Shown here: piece by piece, positions 8,528 to 17,292 of the stretch
How positions within the stretch are numbered: position 1 is the first letter of the stretch
Layout of the letters: each line of letters starts with the position of its first letter
Assembly (NCBI GenBank): GCA_050248275.1
Contig: JBFWSR010000004.1
Span: forward strand, 1-64,000
DNA: 64,000 nt
DNA from: CAILZL01 sp050248275
GTDB taxonomy: Bacteria > Pseudomonadota > Gammaproteobacteria > Steroidobacterales > Steroidobacteraceae
Reading direction: 5' to 3'
Translations under genes and position numbers: made by a program
The notes under the pieces: generated by a model
What the model saw: the letters and a program-made list of their open reading frames with translations, nothing else
The model's database searches: none
Told to the model about the DNA's origin: nothing

Positions 8528-8952
8528 ATAAGATTTTTATTGGATTGACGGTTTCAATTGCATTCGCAGCAATCGTGCATGCCGACTCTTTGCCGGCGCG
8601 TCCGACCGGATCGCCCACGGGTTCCTGGTCCAGAACACAGGGGATGGATACCTCGAAGGGGACCCAGCTTGAACGGGGCGCTGCGGTGTTTCACAACCGT
8701 TGTTCTGCCTGTCACGGTACGCCGGGCTGGGTCAGGCCCGATGGCAATAGCGATATGCCGGGGACGTCGGCGATCTTTTTCAAGTACAAGGGCGCGAAAC
8801 CGGGCAAGCTTGAAGAGTGGACGGACCTGTCGCCTGAGGTGGTCAAGTACTTCGTTCGCAATGGCACGATGTACATGCCGCAGTTTCGCAAAACGGATGT
8901 TTCCGATGAGGAGCTGGACGCGCTGGCAGCCTATCTGAGTCGTCCACGCTGA
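8524..8952 (+). CDS. Small c-type cytochrome (module B)
   Basis: The 142-aa product has a signal peptide (MNKIFIGLTVSIAFAAIVHA), one CSACH heme site and the methionine-bearing tail YMPQFRKTDVSDEELDALAAYL. It is the likely electron acceptor of the flavoprotein at 6926, in the manner of the PchF/PchC pair. ATG 8524 overlaps the flavoprotein stop codon and has GGGAGG 7 bases upstream, so a longer frame from 8494 is rejected. Compared with its paralogue at 2206 it has an extra proline-rich stretch of about 25 residues before the heme site. Confidence 0.87.
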   Translation: MNKIFIGLTVSIAFAAIVHADSLPARPTGSPTGSWSRTQGMDTSKGTQLERGAAVFHNRCSACHGTPGWVRPDGNSDMPGTSAIFFKYKGAKPGKLEEWTDLSPEVVKYFVRNGTMYMPQFRKTDVSDEELDALAAYLSRPR

Positions 8953-8995
8953 GCAAAAGACAAGTGTGTATTGTGCGCACGCGCGGAAATGAATG

Positions 8996-9943
8996 ATGCG
9001 GGGCAAGATTGCGCTGGAGGAACACTTTGCCATCGAGGAAACCGTGCTGGACTCAGCCGGTTTCGTACCCGATGACTATTGGCCAGAGCTGAAAAGTCGT
9101 CTACTGGATATCCACGATAGAAGACTTGCCTTGATGGATCGGCATGGCGTGGAAATGATGATCCTGTCGCTCAATGCTCCCGCCGTCCAGGCAGTCCATC
9201 AGCCTGCACGCGCCAATGAGCTGGCTCGTCGCGCCAATGACTTCCTTGCCGAACAGGTGACGCGACGGCCGGACCGCTTCCAGGCCTTCGCCGCATTGCC
9301 GATGCAGGATCCCGGACTGGCAATAAATGAGTTGCAGCGTTGTGTTCAGCAACTGGGCTTCAAGGGCGCACTCGTCAACGGCTTCTCGCAAGTGGGTGAT
9401 GCAAATTCCGCTGTTTATTACGATCTGCCGCAGTACTGGCCGTTCTGGGAAGTGGTGGAATCGCTGGAAGTGCCATTTTATCTGCACCCACGCAATCCTT
9501 TACCCTGTCATGCACAGATCTACGAAGGACATCCCTGGTTGCTGGGACCGACCTGGGCTTTCGGTCAGGAAACGGCCGTGCATGCTTTACGTTTGATGGG
9601 TTCCGGCCTGTTCGATCAGTATCCTCGCCTGAAGATCATTCTGGGACATATGGGCGAGGGGCTGCCCTATAGCATGTGGCGAGTCGATCATCGCAATGCC
9701 TGGGTGAAAGCGCCGCCTCGACACAAAGCCAGGAAAAAGATAGCCGATTATTTCAACGCCAATTTTTACCTGACCACTTCGGGAAACTTTCGCACACAGA
9801 CATTGATAGACGCGATTCTGGAAATCGGCTCCGATCGCATTCTGTTTTCCACCGACTGGCCCTTCGAGAATGTTGATCACGCAACAGACTGGTTCGATAG
9901 CGCCAGCATCAGCGAAGCGGACCGACTAAAAATCGGACGCTAG
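8996..9943 (+). CDS. Gamma-resorcylate-decarboxylase-like amidohydrolase, ended early by TAG
   Basis: The 315-aa product belongs to the ACMSD/amidohydrolase-2 family and looks closest to gamma-resorcylate (2,6-dihydroxybenzoate) decarboxylase, 327 aa. Metal ligands fall at the same numbers as in that enzyme: Glu8, His10 (ALEEHF), His164 (YLHPRNP) and Asp287 (STDWPFEN). The DSAGFVPDDYW, LSLNAPAVQA and GHMGEGLPY segments also fit. It would remove CO2 from a dihydroxybenzoate, or carboxylate resorcinol, in the cytoplasm. Codon 316 is TAG; the following frame (NAMTLFKLDF, TGA at 9974-9976) matches the expected C-terminus, so a nonsense change has probably clipped about 11 residues. It may still be active. 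ATG 8996 gives the family numbering; ATG 8993 is adjacent. Confidence 0.88.
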   Translation: MRGKIALEEHFAIEETVLDSAGFVPDDYWPELKSRLLDIHDRRLALMDRHGVEMMILSLNAPAVQAVHQPARANELARRANDFLAEQVTRRPDRFQAFAALPMQDPGLAINELQRCVQQLGFKGALVNGFSQVGDANSAVYYDLPQYWPFWEVVESLEVPFYLHPRNPLPCHAQIYEGHPWLLGPTWAFGQETAVHALRLMGSGLFDQYPRLKIILGHMGEGLPYSMWRVDHRNAWVKAPPRHKARKKIADYFNANFYLTTSGNFRTQTLIDAILEIGSDRILFSTDWPFENVDHATDWFDSASISEADRLKIGR

Positions 9944-10125
9944 AATGCCATGACATTATTCAAGTTGGACTTCTGAGCCATTTGCCGATGTATCGAATGG
10001 TCGGTACAGCCTCTTTCGGCGACACAAAATAAACGTTTTCTATCCAGAATCAGGGTTGCGATGCATAGGGTTTTGTCATCGACATACCAAGACGGCTTGG
10101 TTGGGTGAAGAATATTTCACCTGCT

Positions 10126-10136
10126 GGGGGGGGGGG
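10126..10136. repeat. Run of eleven G residues
   Basis: A homopolymer of 11 G lies 56 bases upstream of the sigma factor gene at 10193 and forms the upstream side of its candidate ECF promoter. Such runs slip easily during replication and in sequencing. The gap 9977-10192 holds only this run and the promoter. Confidence 0.9.
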
Positions 10137-10161
10137 CCTGGGAATCAGGTAACCCGGTCTT
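10132..10161 (+). promoter_or_regulatory. Candidate ECF promoter upstream of the sigma gene
   Basis: GGGGGCC (10132-10138), a 16-base spacer and CGGTCTT (10155-10161) are repeated with the same spacing before the TonB receptor at 11956. The -10-like CGGTCT resembles FecI-group promoters. The position, 31 bases before ATG 10193, fits autoregulation. Confidence 0.55.
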
Positions 10162-10192
10162 AGGTACAGACGGAACAGGCTGATGCGCATAC

Positions 10193-10729
10193 ATGAATAA
10201 CCCGGAAAAAAAGCGACTTATTTCCGACTGGTTCAGCCAGTGGCGTGTGCCGTTGCGCAAGTTTCTGTCTGGTCGGTCCTCGGTGGCTGCGGCAGACCTG
10301 GACGATATTGCCCAGGAAGTTTTTCTACGTCTGCTCAGATACGAACGCAGCGAGCTGGTGGAGCATCCACAGGCCTACCTTTTCAAGATGGCGGCCAATG
10401 TCGCTTCAGAATGGTCGATCCGCGCGCGTCGCCGCCACCCTCATGATTCCAAATGGCTGGATTCTCTGCTGACGGACGACGTGGCTGAAGATCATGCAAT
10501 ACGCGAACAATCCCAGCAGGAGATGCAGCGTGCGCTCAATACACTATCGGCGAGACAGCGTATGGTGTTGGAGCTGCAATACGCCGAGGGCTTGGGGTAT
10601 GCAGAGATTGCCGAACGTCTGGGTACCACGCCGCGCAGTGTCAAGCGCGCGATTGCTACAAGCTATGAAAAGCTGCGTCTTGAGCTGAAGTCGGAATTGC
10701 CAGGAGTGGGATCACATGGACGCGAATGA
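10193..10729 (+). CDS. ECF sigma factor, FecI group
   Basis: The 178-aa product has sigma region 2 (DLDDIAQEVFLRLLRYE, HPQAYLFKMAANVASEWSIRARR) and region 4 (LSARQRMVLELQYAEGLGYAEIAERLGTTPRSVKRAI). It directs RNA polymerase to the promoters of TonB receptor systems. It is cotranscribed with the anti-sigma gene, which it overlaps by 14 bases. The likely targets are its own promoter and that of the receptor at 11956, each of which carries GGGGGCC-N16-CGGTCTT. Its controlled regulon probably covers at least one TonB receptor; wider effects are unknown. Confidence 0.9.
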   Translation: MNNPEKKRLISDWFSQWRVPLRKFLSGRSSVAAADLDDIAQEVFLRLLRYERSELVEHPQAYLFKMAANVASEWSIRARRRHPHDSKWLDSLLTDDVAEDHAIREQSQQEMQRALNTLSARQRMVLELQYAEGLGYAEIAERLGTTPRSVKRAIATSYEKLRLELKSELPGVGSHGRE

Positions 10730-11849
10730 ACGCCGGAGAAGAGCGGGTGAACAGGCGGTTGACTGGATGATCAGGCTGCAGTCAGGCGCTTTGCCGCGTG
10801 CACAGCGTGAACAATTTGCCGATTGGTTACGCGAATCGCCGCTGCACGTTGCAGAAATGCTGCGGGTTGCGCAGTTGCACAATGCGCTCGAGCAATTTGC
10901 CGGCTGGAGCAACCTCAGCAGGGAGGGTGCAACCGACAATGACAATGATACTGTTGTCGAATTTCCGGCAGTGGTCATACCTGTGCGGGAAGAAACGCAA
11001 TCACCCGTGCAACAGGTCAGCAGCGAATCGTCGTCATTGACTCGTCATTCTCTGTGGATCGGCGCGCTCGCCGCCTCTGTCCTCGTCATCATGGTTGGCG
11101 TCATGTGGTTCTGGCAGAGCGTCGATCGACAAACCATCGAAACGGAGCGTGGCGAGCGCCGCATTGTGGCGCTCAGCGACGGCAGCGTGTTGCAGGTTGA
11201 TCCTGACACCAGATTGCGCGTCGAGTACCGGGCAGCAACCCGGCAACTATTCCTGGAGCGTGGTCGTGCGCTGTTTCGCGTGGCGAAAGGCCCCCAGCGT
11301 CCGTTTCTGGTCCGTGCGAACGACACGGTAGTGCGGGCAGTGGGTACCGCTTTCGGCGTCGAGCGGACCCGGCTCGATACCACGGTCACGGTTGCCGAAG
11401 GCAAAGTGGCTGTTCTTCCGGCCGCCGCACTCGCCCCATCACTCATGCTGGCTGACGCTGAAAGACCGGAATCAGGGTCGAATAAACCCTCCACCGCACA
11501 TAAGGCCGGTCAGGAGTCGCCGCTCTTCCTAACGGCCAATCAGCAGGTCACCGTGCAACGCTCGGGCGCCGCAGAACCCATCCAGCAGGTTGACAGCAAC
11601 AAGGTGCTGGCCTGGGCAAACGGACGCCTGGTGTTCGAGAACGACACCATTGCTGCCGTAGTGACGGAGTTCAACCGCTACAACAAGGTACAGATGCACG
11701 TAGGCGACGAACGGGTTGCTGCTCGTCCCATCAGTGGCGTTTTTAATGCGGATGATCCCGAGTCTTTCCTGGCTTTCCTGCAGGTGGCCACGCGGGTGCG
11801 GATCGTTCGCGGCGATGATAAAAACATAGTCATTGCCTCAACCAATTGA
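10716..11849 (+). CDS. FecR-type anti-sigma regulator
   Basis: The 377-aa inner-membrane protein has a cytoplasmic DUF4880 region (about 14-55, VDWMIRLQSG...FADWLRESPLHVAEML), one membrane segment (about 113-133), a periplasmic FecR domain (GERRIVALSDGSVLQVDPDTRLRV, VRAVGTAFGVER) and a C-terminal STN-like/DUF4974 region (FNRYNKVQMHV, ISGVFNADDPESFLAFL). It holds or releases the sigma factor encoded just upstream when the receptor's N-terminal signalling domain reports ligand. A low-complexity insert at about 240-275 separates the last two domains. The gene is translationally coupled to the sigma gene. Confidence 0.9.
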   Translation: MDANERRRRAGEQAVDWMIRLQSGALPRAQREQFADWLRESPLHVAEMLRVAQLHNALEQFAGWSNLSREGATDNDNDTVVEFPAVVIPVREETQSPVQQVSSESSSLTRHSLWIGALAASVLVIMVGVMWFWQSVDRQTIETERGERRIVALSDGSVLQVDPDTRLRVEYRAATRQLFLERGRALFRVAKGPQRPFLVRANDTVVRAVGTAFGVERTRLDTTVTVAEGKVAVLPAAALAPSLMLADAERPESGSNKPSTAHKAGQESPLFLTANQQVTVQRSGAAEPIQQVDSNKVLAWANGRLVFENDTIAAVVTEFNRYNKVQMHVGDERVAARPISGVFNADDPESFLAFLQVATRVRIVRGDDKNIVIASTN

Positions 11850-11891
11850 ATTCATCGGTTTCATGTCTTTAACGTAAAGAAATGTAAATCC

Positions 11892-11921
11892 GGGGGCCGG
11901 TTCTGGATTTGATGCGGTCTT
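11892..11921 (+). promoter_or_regulatory. Candidate ECF promoter upstream of the TonB receptor
   Basis: GGGGGCC (11892-11898), 16 bases and CGGTCTT (11915-11921) repeat the arrangement found before the sigma gene at 10193. The gap to ATG 11956 is 34 bases, close to the 31 bases there. Shared boxes with identical spacing in two otherwise unlike intergenic regions support recognition by the same sigma factor. Confidence 0.55.
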
Positions 11922-11955
11922 CCATGAATTAAGCAAATAAAAAAACTCTCGGGGG

Positions 11956-14592
11956 ATGTCAGTCAATATGCGGATGGTCTATCTGTCCATAGCAGGGCTA
12001 TTAGCTGCGATGGCAGCGCCCGTTGTGGCGCAAACCATTTCTCAGCAGTATCGTCTGAACATTCCGCGACAACCTCTCGATTCAGCGCTGAAGGACTTTG
12101 CGCAGCAGACGGGACTGCAGATCGCACGCCTGAGCGATTCCGGCGTGGGCAGGTCCCTGGTGGGACCGATCATCGGTGAGTATCAAGCCAGGGATGCACT
12201 CAACAGACTGCTCACCGCTCAGGAGGGACTTACTTACAAGGTTGTCAATGACCGCACTATCGCCATCCTCAAGGTGGGTGCAGCAATGTACTCAAATGAG
12301 ATTTCTTCTGCGCCAGTCGCCGATGCTCTGGAGCATTCTCAAAACGAATCGCAGCCTGTCAGTGCTCAATTGAAAGAGTTTACTCTCGAAGAGGTGATGG
12401 TTACCGCTCGATACCGGGAAGAAAGTCTGCAGAAGACGCCGATCTCGATTACTGCCTTGTCAGCTCGACAAATCGAAGCGCGTGGCATCAACGATATTGT
12501 GAAGATTGCACAATTTGCTCCTAATGTTTCCATGGCTCCGGGTGGTGTCCGCAACGGCAAAGCGGCGGTGACCTTCATCCGTGGCGTGGGACAGTTTGAC
12601 TCATCCTATGCCTATGAGCCGGGCGTCGGCATGTACGTCGATGGCGTTTACATCCAGACCATGTTTGGCACGCAATTCACGCTCGGCGACGTTGAGAGCA
12701 TCCAGATTCTGCGTGGACCGCAGGGCACCCTGTTTGGCAAGAACACGGAGGGCGGCGCTGTAGTGGTCACCAATGCGGACCCCAAGGGTGATAACTCCGG
12801 GTATGTATCGGCCGGTTATGGCAATTACAATCGCCGTCAATTCAAAGGGGCCTTTGATATTCCTTTGATTGACAACAAGCTGTTTCTGAGAGCGGCCTAT
12901 GGCACCGAGAATCAGGATGGCTATGTTGACCTGATCGACTACGTCTGTGCCCATCCCGGCAGCTCTGGCAATCTCAAGCCGGCCACCTGGGGTGGAAGCT
13001 GCAAGATAGGCACCGAAGGCTCCGTGGATGTACAGACCGCGCGAGCGGCCTTGAAGTGGTTGCCCACGGACGATCTGACGGTACGTTTCTCGGTGGACAT
13101 GTTGCAGGACAGAAGCAATGGTCCGCCGGATGTATTGGCGGATATTCCTGATCCCAACAATCTGCTGGATGGCTACAACAATAACATTGCGTTGCCGAAC
13201 TTTGGCATTGCATATGACAGCCGTTTCCGTCCGCCCGATCACTATACCAGCTATCAGTCTTCCACGAATCCCAGAAACGGGATAACCACTCCAAATATGA
13301 GCACGGTGGACAGTTGGGGCACGACGCTGAAAGCTGACTGGATACTTTCCAACGAGCTGCGACTGACCTCAATTTCCGCTTATCGAAAATATAAGGGCTC
13401 ATCCAATTACAACATTGGTCAAAGCCCGCTGCCTGTCAGCTATGGCCTGATCGTCAATGACAATCATCAGGCGAGTGAAGAGCTTCGCCTTAGCGGCACG
13501 GCTTTCGACAAGGCGCTGGAATGGACCATAGGTGGTTACTATTCCTACGGTAGCAACAAGCTTGGCGGCTTTTATGATGTGGCGTTCAATAACTTTGCTT
13601 TCACTATCAATGACAGCGCGCCTAAAAGAAGCAAGGCTGGTTTCGTTCATGGACTCTATCACGTTACTGACAAGTTAAGTCTGGAGGCGGGTGCTCGCTA
13701 TAGCGATGATTGGAAGCGCTATACCTTCGATCATGCCTACATACCTGGCAACGCCAAGGTATTCCCCGTCACATCCAATACTGCCAGATCCAGTCGCATC
13801 GACCCCAAGCTGGCCGTTCAGTACCAGTGGACCACGGATCTCATGACCTATATCCAGTATGGCACCGGTTACAAGGCGGGTGGAGTCAATGGTCATCCCA
13901 ACAACTCTGCTGAAATCACGCATTTTGATCCGGAAACTCTGCGTGCTTATGAGGCTGGTTCCAAGAGCCAATGGTTGGATGATCGTTTGAGAATCAATGG
14001 GGTTGTTTTTTACAACGACTTCAAGAATCTGCAGTTGGTGGTTTTTCCACAGGGCGTTGTCGGTGGCATCCAGTCGAATGCCGGTCATGCAGTCATTAAG
14101 GGTGCGGAGCTGGATGCTCAGGCTGAGCCGTTGCGCGATCTCTTGATTGAAATGGCTGCCGGCTATCTCGATTTCAATTATAAAAATCTGGGAACGGCTG
14201 GTTTTGATCCCAATATCAGACCCGCTGGTTTACGCTTGAGTGATGTGGCGGCGTATACGCCGAAGTACAAGGGAAGCATGGGCATTCAATATACGGCGAA
14301 TCTGCATGGTTACGGCTTGCTCACGCCGCGTATTGATTATTACTACCAGAGCCGGATTTATTTTGATCAGCGTAATGTCGAGGAAGCATCCCAGGCCGGT
14401 TACGGAATATTCAATGCCCGTCTGACGTGGTCAACGTCCGATGCGAAGTGGTCGGTATCGGCCGAACTGAACAATGTCTTCGACAAATTCTACTGGCTCA
14501 ACATGAGCAATCTGTCTGCCAGCTTCGGTTCCTTTGGCGGGACGCCATCCATGCCTCGAAGTTTCATTTTTAATTTGAAGCGAATGTTTTAA
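11956..14592 (+). CDS. TonB-dependent receptor with STN signalling domain
   Basis: The 878-aa outer-membrane transducer has a signal peptide (ending PVVAQ near residue 25), an STN domain (about 35-105, IPRQPLDSALKDFAQQTGLQI), a TonB-box region (LEEVMVTARYREESLQKTPISI), a plug (IRGVGQFDS, LRGPQGTLFGKNTEGGAVVV) and a 22-strand-type barrel ending in phenylalanine (NLKRMF). The STN domain fits signalling to the FecR protein upstream. In a catabolic island the cargo is probably an aromatic compound rather than iron, but that is inference. Residues about 233-392 are encoded by a tract almost identical to the receptor at 14858. Start choice among ATG 11956, 11968 and 11974 is uncertain. Confidence 0.9.
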   Translation: MSVNMRMVYLSIAGLLAAMAAPVVAQTISQQYRLNIPRQPLDSALKDFAQQTGLQIARLSDSGVGRSLVGPIIGEYQARDALNRLLTAQEGLTYKVVNDRTIAILKVGAAMYSNEISSAPVADALEHSQNESQPVSAQLKEFTLEEVMVTARYREESLQKTPISITALSARQIEARGINDIVKIAQFAPNVSMAPGGVRNGKAAVTFIRGVGQFDSSYAYEPGVGMYVDGVYIQTMFGTQFTLGDVESIQILRGPQGTLFGKNTEGGAVVVTNADPKGDNSGYVSAGYGNYNRRQFKGAFDIPLIDNKLFLRAAYGTENQDGYVDLIDYVCAHPGSSGNLKPATWGGSCKIGTEGSVDVQTARAALKWLPTDDLTVRFSVDMLQDRSNGPPDVLADIPDPNNLLDGYNNNIALPNFGIAYDSRFRPPDHYTSYQSSTNPRNGITTPNMSTVDSWGTTLKADWILSNELRLTSISAYRKYKGSSNYNIGQSPLPVSYGLIVNDNHQASEELRLSGTAFDKALEWTIGGYYSYGSNKLGGFYDVAFNNFAFTINDSAPKRSKAGFVHGLYHVTDKLSLEAGARYSDDWKRYTFDHAYIPGNAKVFPVTSNTARSSRIDPKLAVQYQWTTDLMTYIQYGTGYKAGGVNGHPNNSAEITHFDPETLRAYEAGSKSQWLDDRLRINGVVFYNDFKNLQLVVFPQGVVGGIQSNAGHAVIKGAELDAQAEPLRDLLIEMAAGYLDFNYKNLGTAGFDPNIRPAGLRLSDVAAYTPKYKGSMGIQYTANLHGYGLLTPRIDYYYQSRIYFDQRNVEEASQAGYGIFNARLTWSTSDAKWSVSAELNNVFDKFYWLNMSNLSASFGSFGGTPSMPRSFIFNLKRMF
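12653..13133 (+). repeat. Near-identical receptor tract, copy 1
   Basis: These 481 bases match 15231-15711 with only two differences that I can find (T/C at 13060, A/G at 13117), including 407 bases without a mismatch. The surrounding gene sequence diverges visibly at both edges. This is the signature of recent gene conversion or segmental copying between the tandem receptors. Confidence 0.9.
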
Positions 14593-14857
14593 GCAGTTTC
14601 AAAGACTGTTGGCCGGCTGGCTGTTCGGTGCAATGAAGGAGTGAGTGGAAAGTATGTAATTCGGTGATTGAGATTGATGATGAAGCTAATAAATCGCTTC
14701 AATTTGATCACGGGCAGGGGGCCCGCTTTCCGTCGAAGGGGCGGACACATGGCAGAAAAGAAGCACAGCCTGTTGAAAGAAGAAGCTGCTTTTCTGCCGG
14801 GTTCGTGATGATGAGTGCTTGAAAGAATCGAACGTTAATACCAGTGGGAGAGTAAAC

Positions 14858-17194
14858 ATGAAATTTCGCAGTGAATCTTTATTGCTGACATTGGGAGCCC
14901 CGATGTTATTTTCGGGGACGATGGCATTGGCGCAGGAAGCAAACAAATCCACAGAATTTGCCTTGGAGGAGATTACGGTTACCGCTCGATACCGTTCAGA
15001 AAGCTTGCAGGAGACGCCAATTTCGATCACTGCCCTGTCTGCCGATCAGATCGAGTCTCGCGGTATTACTGACATCACCGACGTTTCCGAATCAGCGCCC
15101 AATGTCACCATGGCAACGGGTGGCGCCCGTAACGGCAAGGCGGCAGTCGCCTTTATTCGCGGTGTGGGACAGTTTGATTCAGCCTATGCCTATGAGCCGG
15201 GCGTCGGCATGTATGTCGATGATGTCTACCTCCAGACCATGTTTGGCACGCAATTCACGCTCGGCGACGTTGAGAGCATCCAGATTCTGCGTGGACCGCA
15301 GGGCACCCTGTTTGGCAAGAACACGGAGGGCGGCGCTGTAGTGGTCACCAATGCGGACCCCAAGGGTGATAACTCCGGGTATGTATCGGCCGGTTATGGC
15401 AATTACAATCGCCGTCAATTCAAAGGGGCCTTTGATATTCCTTTGATTGACAACAAGCTGTTTCTGAGAGCGGCCTATGGCACCGAGAATCAGGATGGCT
15501 ATGTTGACCTGATCGACTACGTCTGTGCCCATCCCGGCAGCTCTGGCAATCTCAAGCCGGCCACCTGGGGTGGAAGCTGCAAGATAGGCACCGAAGGCTC
15601 CGTGGATGTACAGACCGCGCGAGCGGCCTTGAAGTGGCTGCCCACGGACGATCTGACGGTACGTTTCTCGGTGGACATGTTGCAGGACAGAAGCGATGGT
15701 CCGCCGGATGTGCTGGTTTCCATACCAAATCCAAACAATATTCTGGATGCCTACAATTTAGGCAGCCCTTTTGCTGGCCCTCCAGGTGGCGCAGTGGCTA
15801 CCTACGGGATTCCCTATGATGGCCGTTTTATGCCATCGAATCACTACATCAGCTACCAGTCGCTTTCGAATCCATCTACCGGAATAAGCACCCCAAATGT
15901 CAACACGGTCGATAGCTGGGGCACGACGCTGAAAATCGACTGGACGTTGCTCAACGACATTCGGTTGACGTCGATTTCTTCTTACCGGAAATACTCAGGG
16001 CAGTCTTTTTACAATGCCGGACAAAGCCCGCTGCCAGTCAGTTATGGCGTGATCACCAACGACAATTATCAAGTCAGCGAAGAAGTCCGTCTCAGTGGTA
16101 CCGCATTCGACAAGATACTGGAATGGACCGTTGGTGGTTATGCCTCCTATGGAAGCAACAAGCTCGGTGGCTTTTACGATGTGGCGTTCTACAACTTTCC
16201 TTTCACCATCAATGACAGTGCGCCTAAAAGAAGCAAGGCCGGTTTCGTACATGGCCTCATTCACGTCACTGACAAGTTGAGCGTGGAACTGGGTGCGCGT
16301 TACAGCGATGACTGGAAAGAATATACGTTCGACCATGCCTTTATTCCCAGCAACTTCAAAGTATTTCCGGTCACTGCCAATGTGGCAAAATCCAGCCGTA
16401 TCGATCCAAAGTTCGGTGTGCAGTATCAATGGACGCCGGATTTCATGACCTACGCCCAGTACGGTACGGGTTACAAAGCCGGTGGCGTGAATGCGCATCC
16501 AAACACCCCGGCTGAAGTGGTGCCTTTCGATCCTGAGACGCTGCGTGCTTACGAGGTGGGCGCCAAGAGCCAGTGGTTCAACAACCGTCTGAGAATAAAT
16601 GGTGATGTGTTCTACAATGACTTCAAGAATTTGCAGCTGGTAATCTTTCCTGCGGGTGTGGTGGGCGGCATCCAGTCAAATGCCGGTCATGCAGTCATTA
16701 AGGGAGCAGAGCTGGATATTCAGGCAGAGCCAGTACGTGATCTGACGATTGATTTTGCGGCTGGTTATCTTGATTTCGAGTACAGGGAATTGGGTGCCGC
16801 CGGTTTCGATCCTGTCACTCGGCCTTCTGGTATCCGTTTGAGCGACAAGGCCGCCTATACACCTAAATACAAGGGAAGTCTGGGTATTCAGTATGGGTTC
16901 AACATGGGAGATGGAGGTACTTTAACGCCGCGTGTTGATTACTCTTATCAGAGCAGGGTCTATTTTGACCAGGTCAATAAAGAAGATGCTTCTCAGAGTG
17001 GCTACGGGATAGTCAATGCCCGGTTGACCTGGAGTGCAGCAGACTCCAAGTGGTCGGCCACGGCAGAGCTCAATAATGCTTTCGACAAGTTTTATTGGGT
17101 GAATATGAACAATCTGTCGGCAAGTTTTGGCTCTACCGCAGGTACGCCATCCATGCCGCGGAATTTCATGTTCAGCCTGAAGCGAACCTTCTAA
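14858..17194 (+). CDS. TonB-dependent receptor without STN domain
   Basis: The 778-aa product is a tandem paralogue of the receptor at 11956 but lacks the N-terminal STN domain, so it transports without signalling to FecR. It has a signal peptide (to MALAQ), the TonB-box region (LEEITVTARYRSESLQETPISI), a plug and a barrel ending FSLKRTF. GGGAG lies before ATG 14858, which also gives a clean signal peptide; an in-frame start at 14819 is unlikely. The section encoded by 15231-15711 is nearly identical to the first receptor. The 265-base gap before it includes GGGGGCC (14717-14723) but no matching CGGTCTT at the right distance. Confidence 0.9.
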   Translation: MKFRSESLLLTLGAPMLFSGTMALAQEANKSTEFALEEITVTARYRSESLQETPISITALSADQIESRGITDITDVSESAPNVTMATGGARNGKAAVAFIRGVGQFDSAYAYEPGVGMYVDDVYLQTMFGTQFTLGDVESIQILRGPQGTLFGKNTEGGAVVVTNADPKGDNSGYVSAGYGNYNRRQFKGAFDIPLIDNKLFLRAAYGTENQDGYVDLIDYVCAHPGSSGNLKPATWGGSCKIGTEGSVDVQTARAALKWLPTDDLTVRFSVDMLQDRSDGPPDVLVSIPNPNNILDAYNLGSPFAGPPGGAVATYGIPYDGRFMPSNHYISYQSLSNPSTGISTPNVNTVDSWGTTLKIDWTLLNDIRLTSISSYRKYSGQSFYNAGQSPLPVSYGVITNDNYQVSEEVRLSGTAFDKILEWTVGGYASYGSNKLGGFYDVAFYNFPFTINDSAPKRSKAGFVHGLIHVTDKLSVELGARYSDDWKEYTFDHAFIPSNFKVFPVTANVAKSSRIDPKFGVQYQWTPDFMTYAQYGTGYKAGGVNAHPNTPAEVVPFDPETLRAYEVGAKSQWFNNRLRINGDVFYNDFKNLQLVIFPAGVVGGIQSNAGHAVIKGAELDIQAEPVRDLTIDFAAGYLDFEYRELGAAGFDPVTRPSGIRLSDKAAYTPKYKGSLGIQYGFNMGDGGTLTPRVDYSYQSRVYFDQVNKEDASQSGYGIVNARLTWSAADSKWSATAELNNAFDKFYWVNMNNLSASFGSTAGTPSMPRNFMFSLKRTF
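15231..15711 (+). repeat. Near-identical receptor tract, copy 2
   Basis: This is the partner of 12653-13133, offset by 2578 bases, with two differences in 481 positions. It covers the end of the plug and the first barrel strands. Confidence 0.9.
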
Positions 17195-17214
17195 TGTAAG
17201 TCATCATGGCAGAT

Positions 17215-17246
17215 GGAAAGCTGGATTCACCCCGGCTTTCCGTTTT
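17215..17246 (+). terminator. Probable terminator after the second receptor
   Basis: GGAAAGCTGG (17215-17224) pairs with CCGGCTTTCC (17232-17241), nine Watson-Crick pairs plus one wobble, and is followed by GTTTTC. It lies 21 bases after the receptor stop codon. Confidence 0.6.
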
Positions 17247-17292
17247 CGTCGAGGGGCCAGGGAGGCCATATGACCTCTATCATTTAAATGCG

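Noticed and set aside
14717..14748. Third copy of the GGGGGCC-type ECF promoter before the second receptor
   Set aside because: GGGGGCC is present, but at the right spacing the -10 box reads GGCGGAC instead of CGGTCTT.
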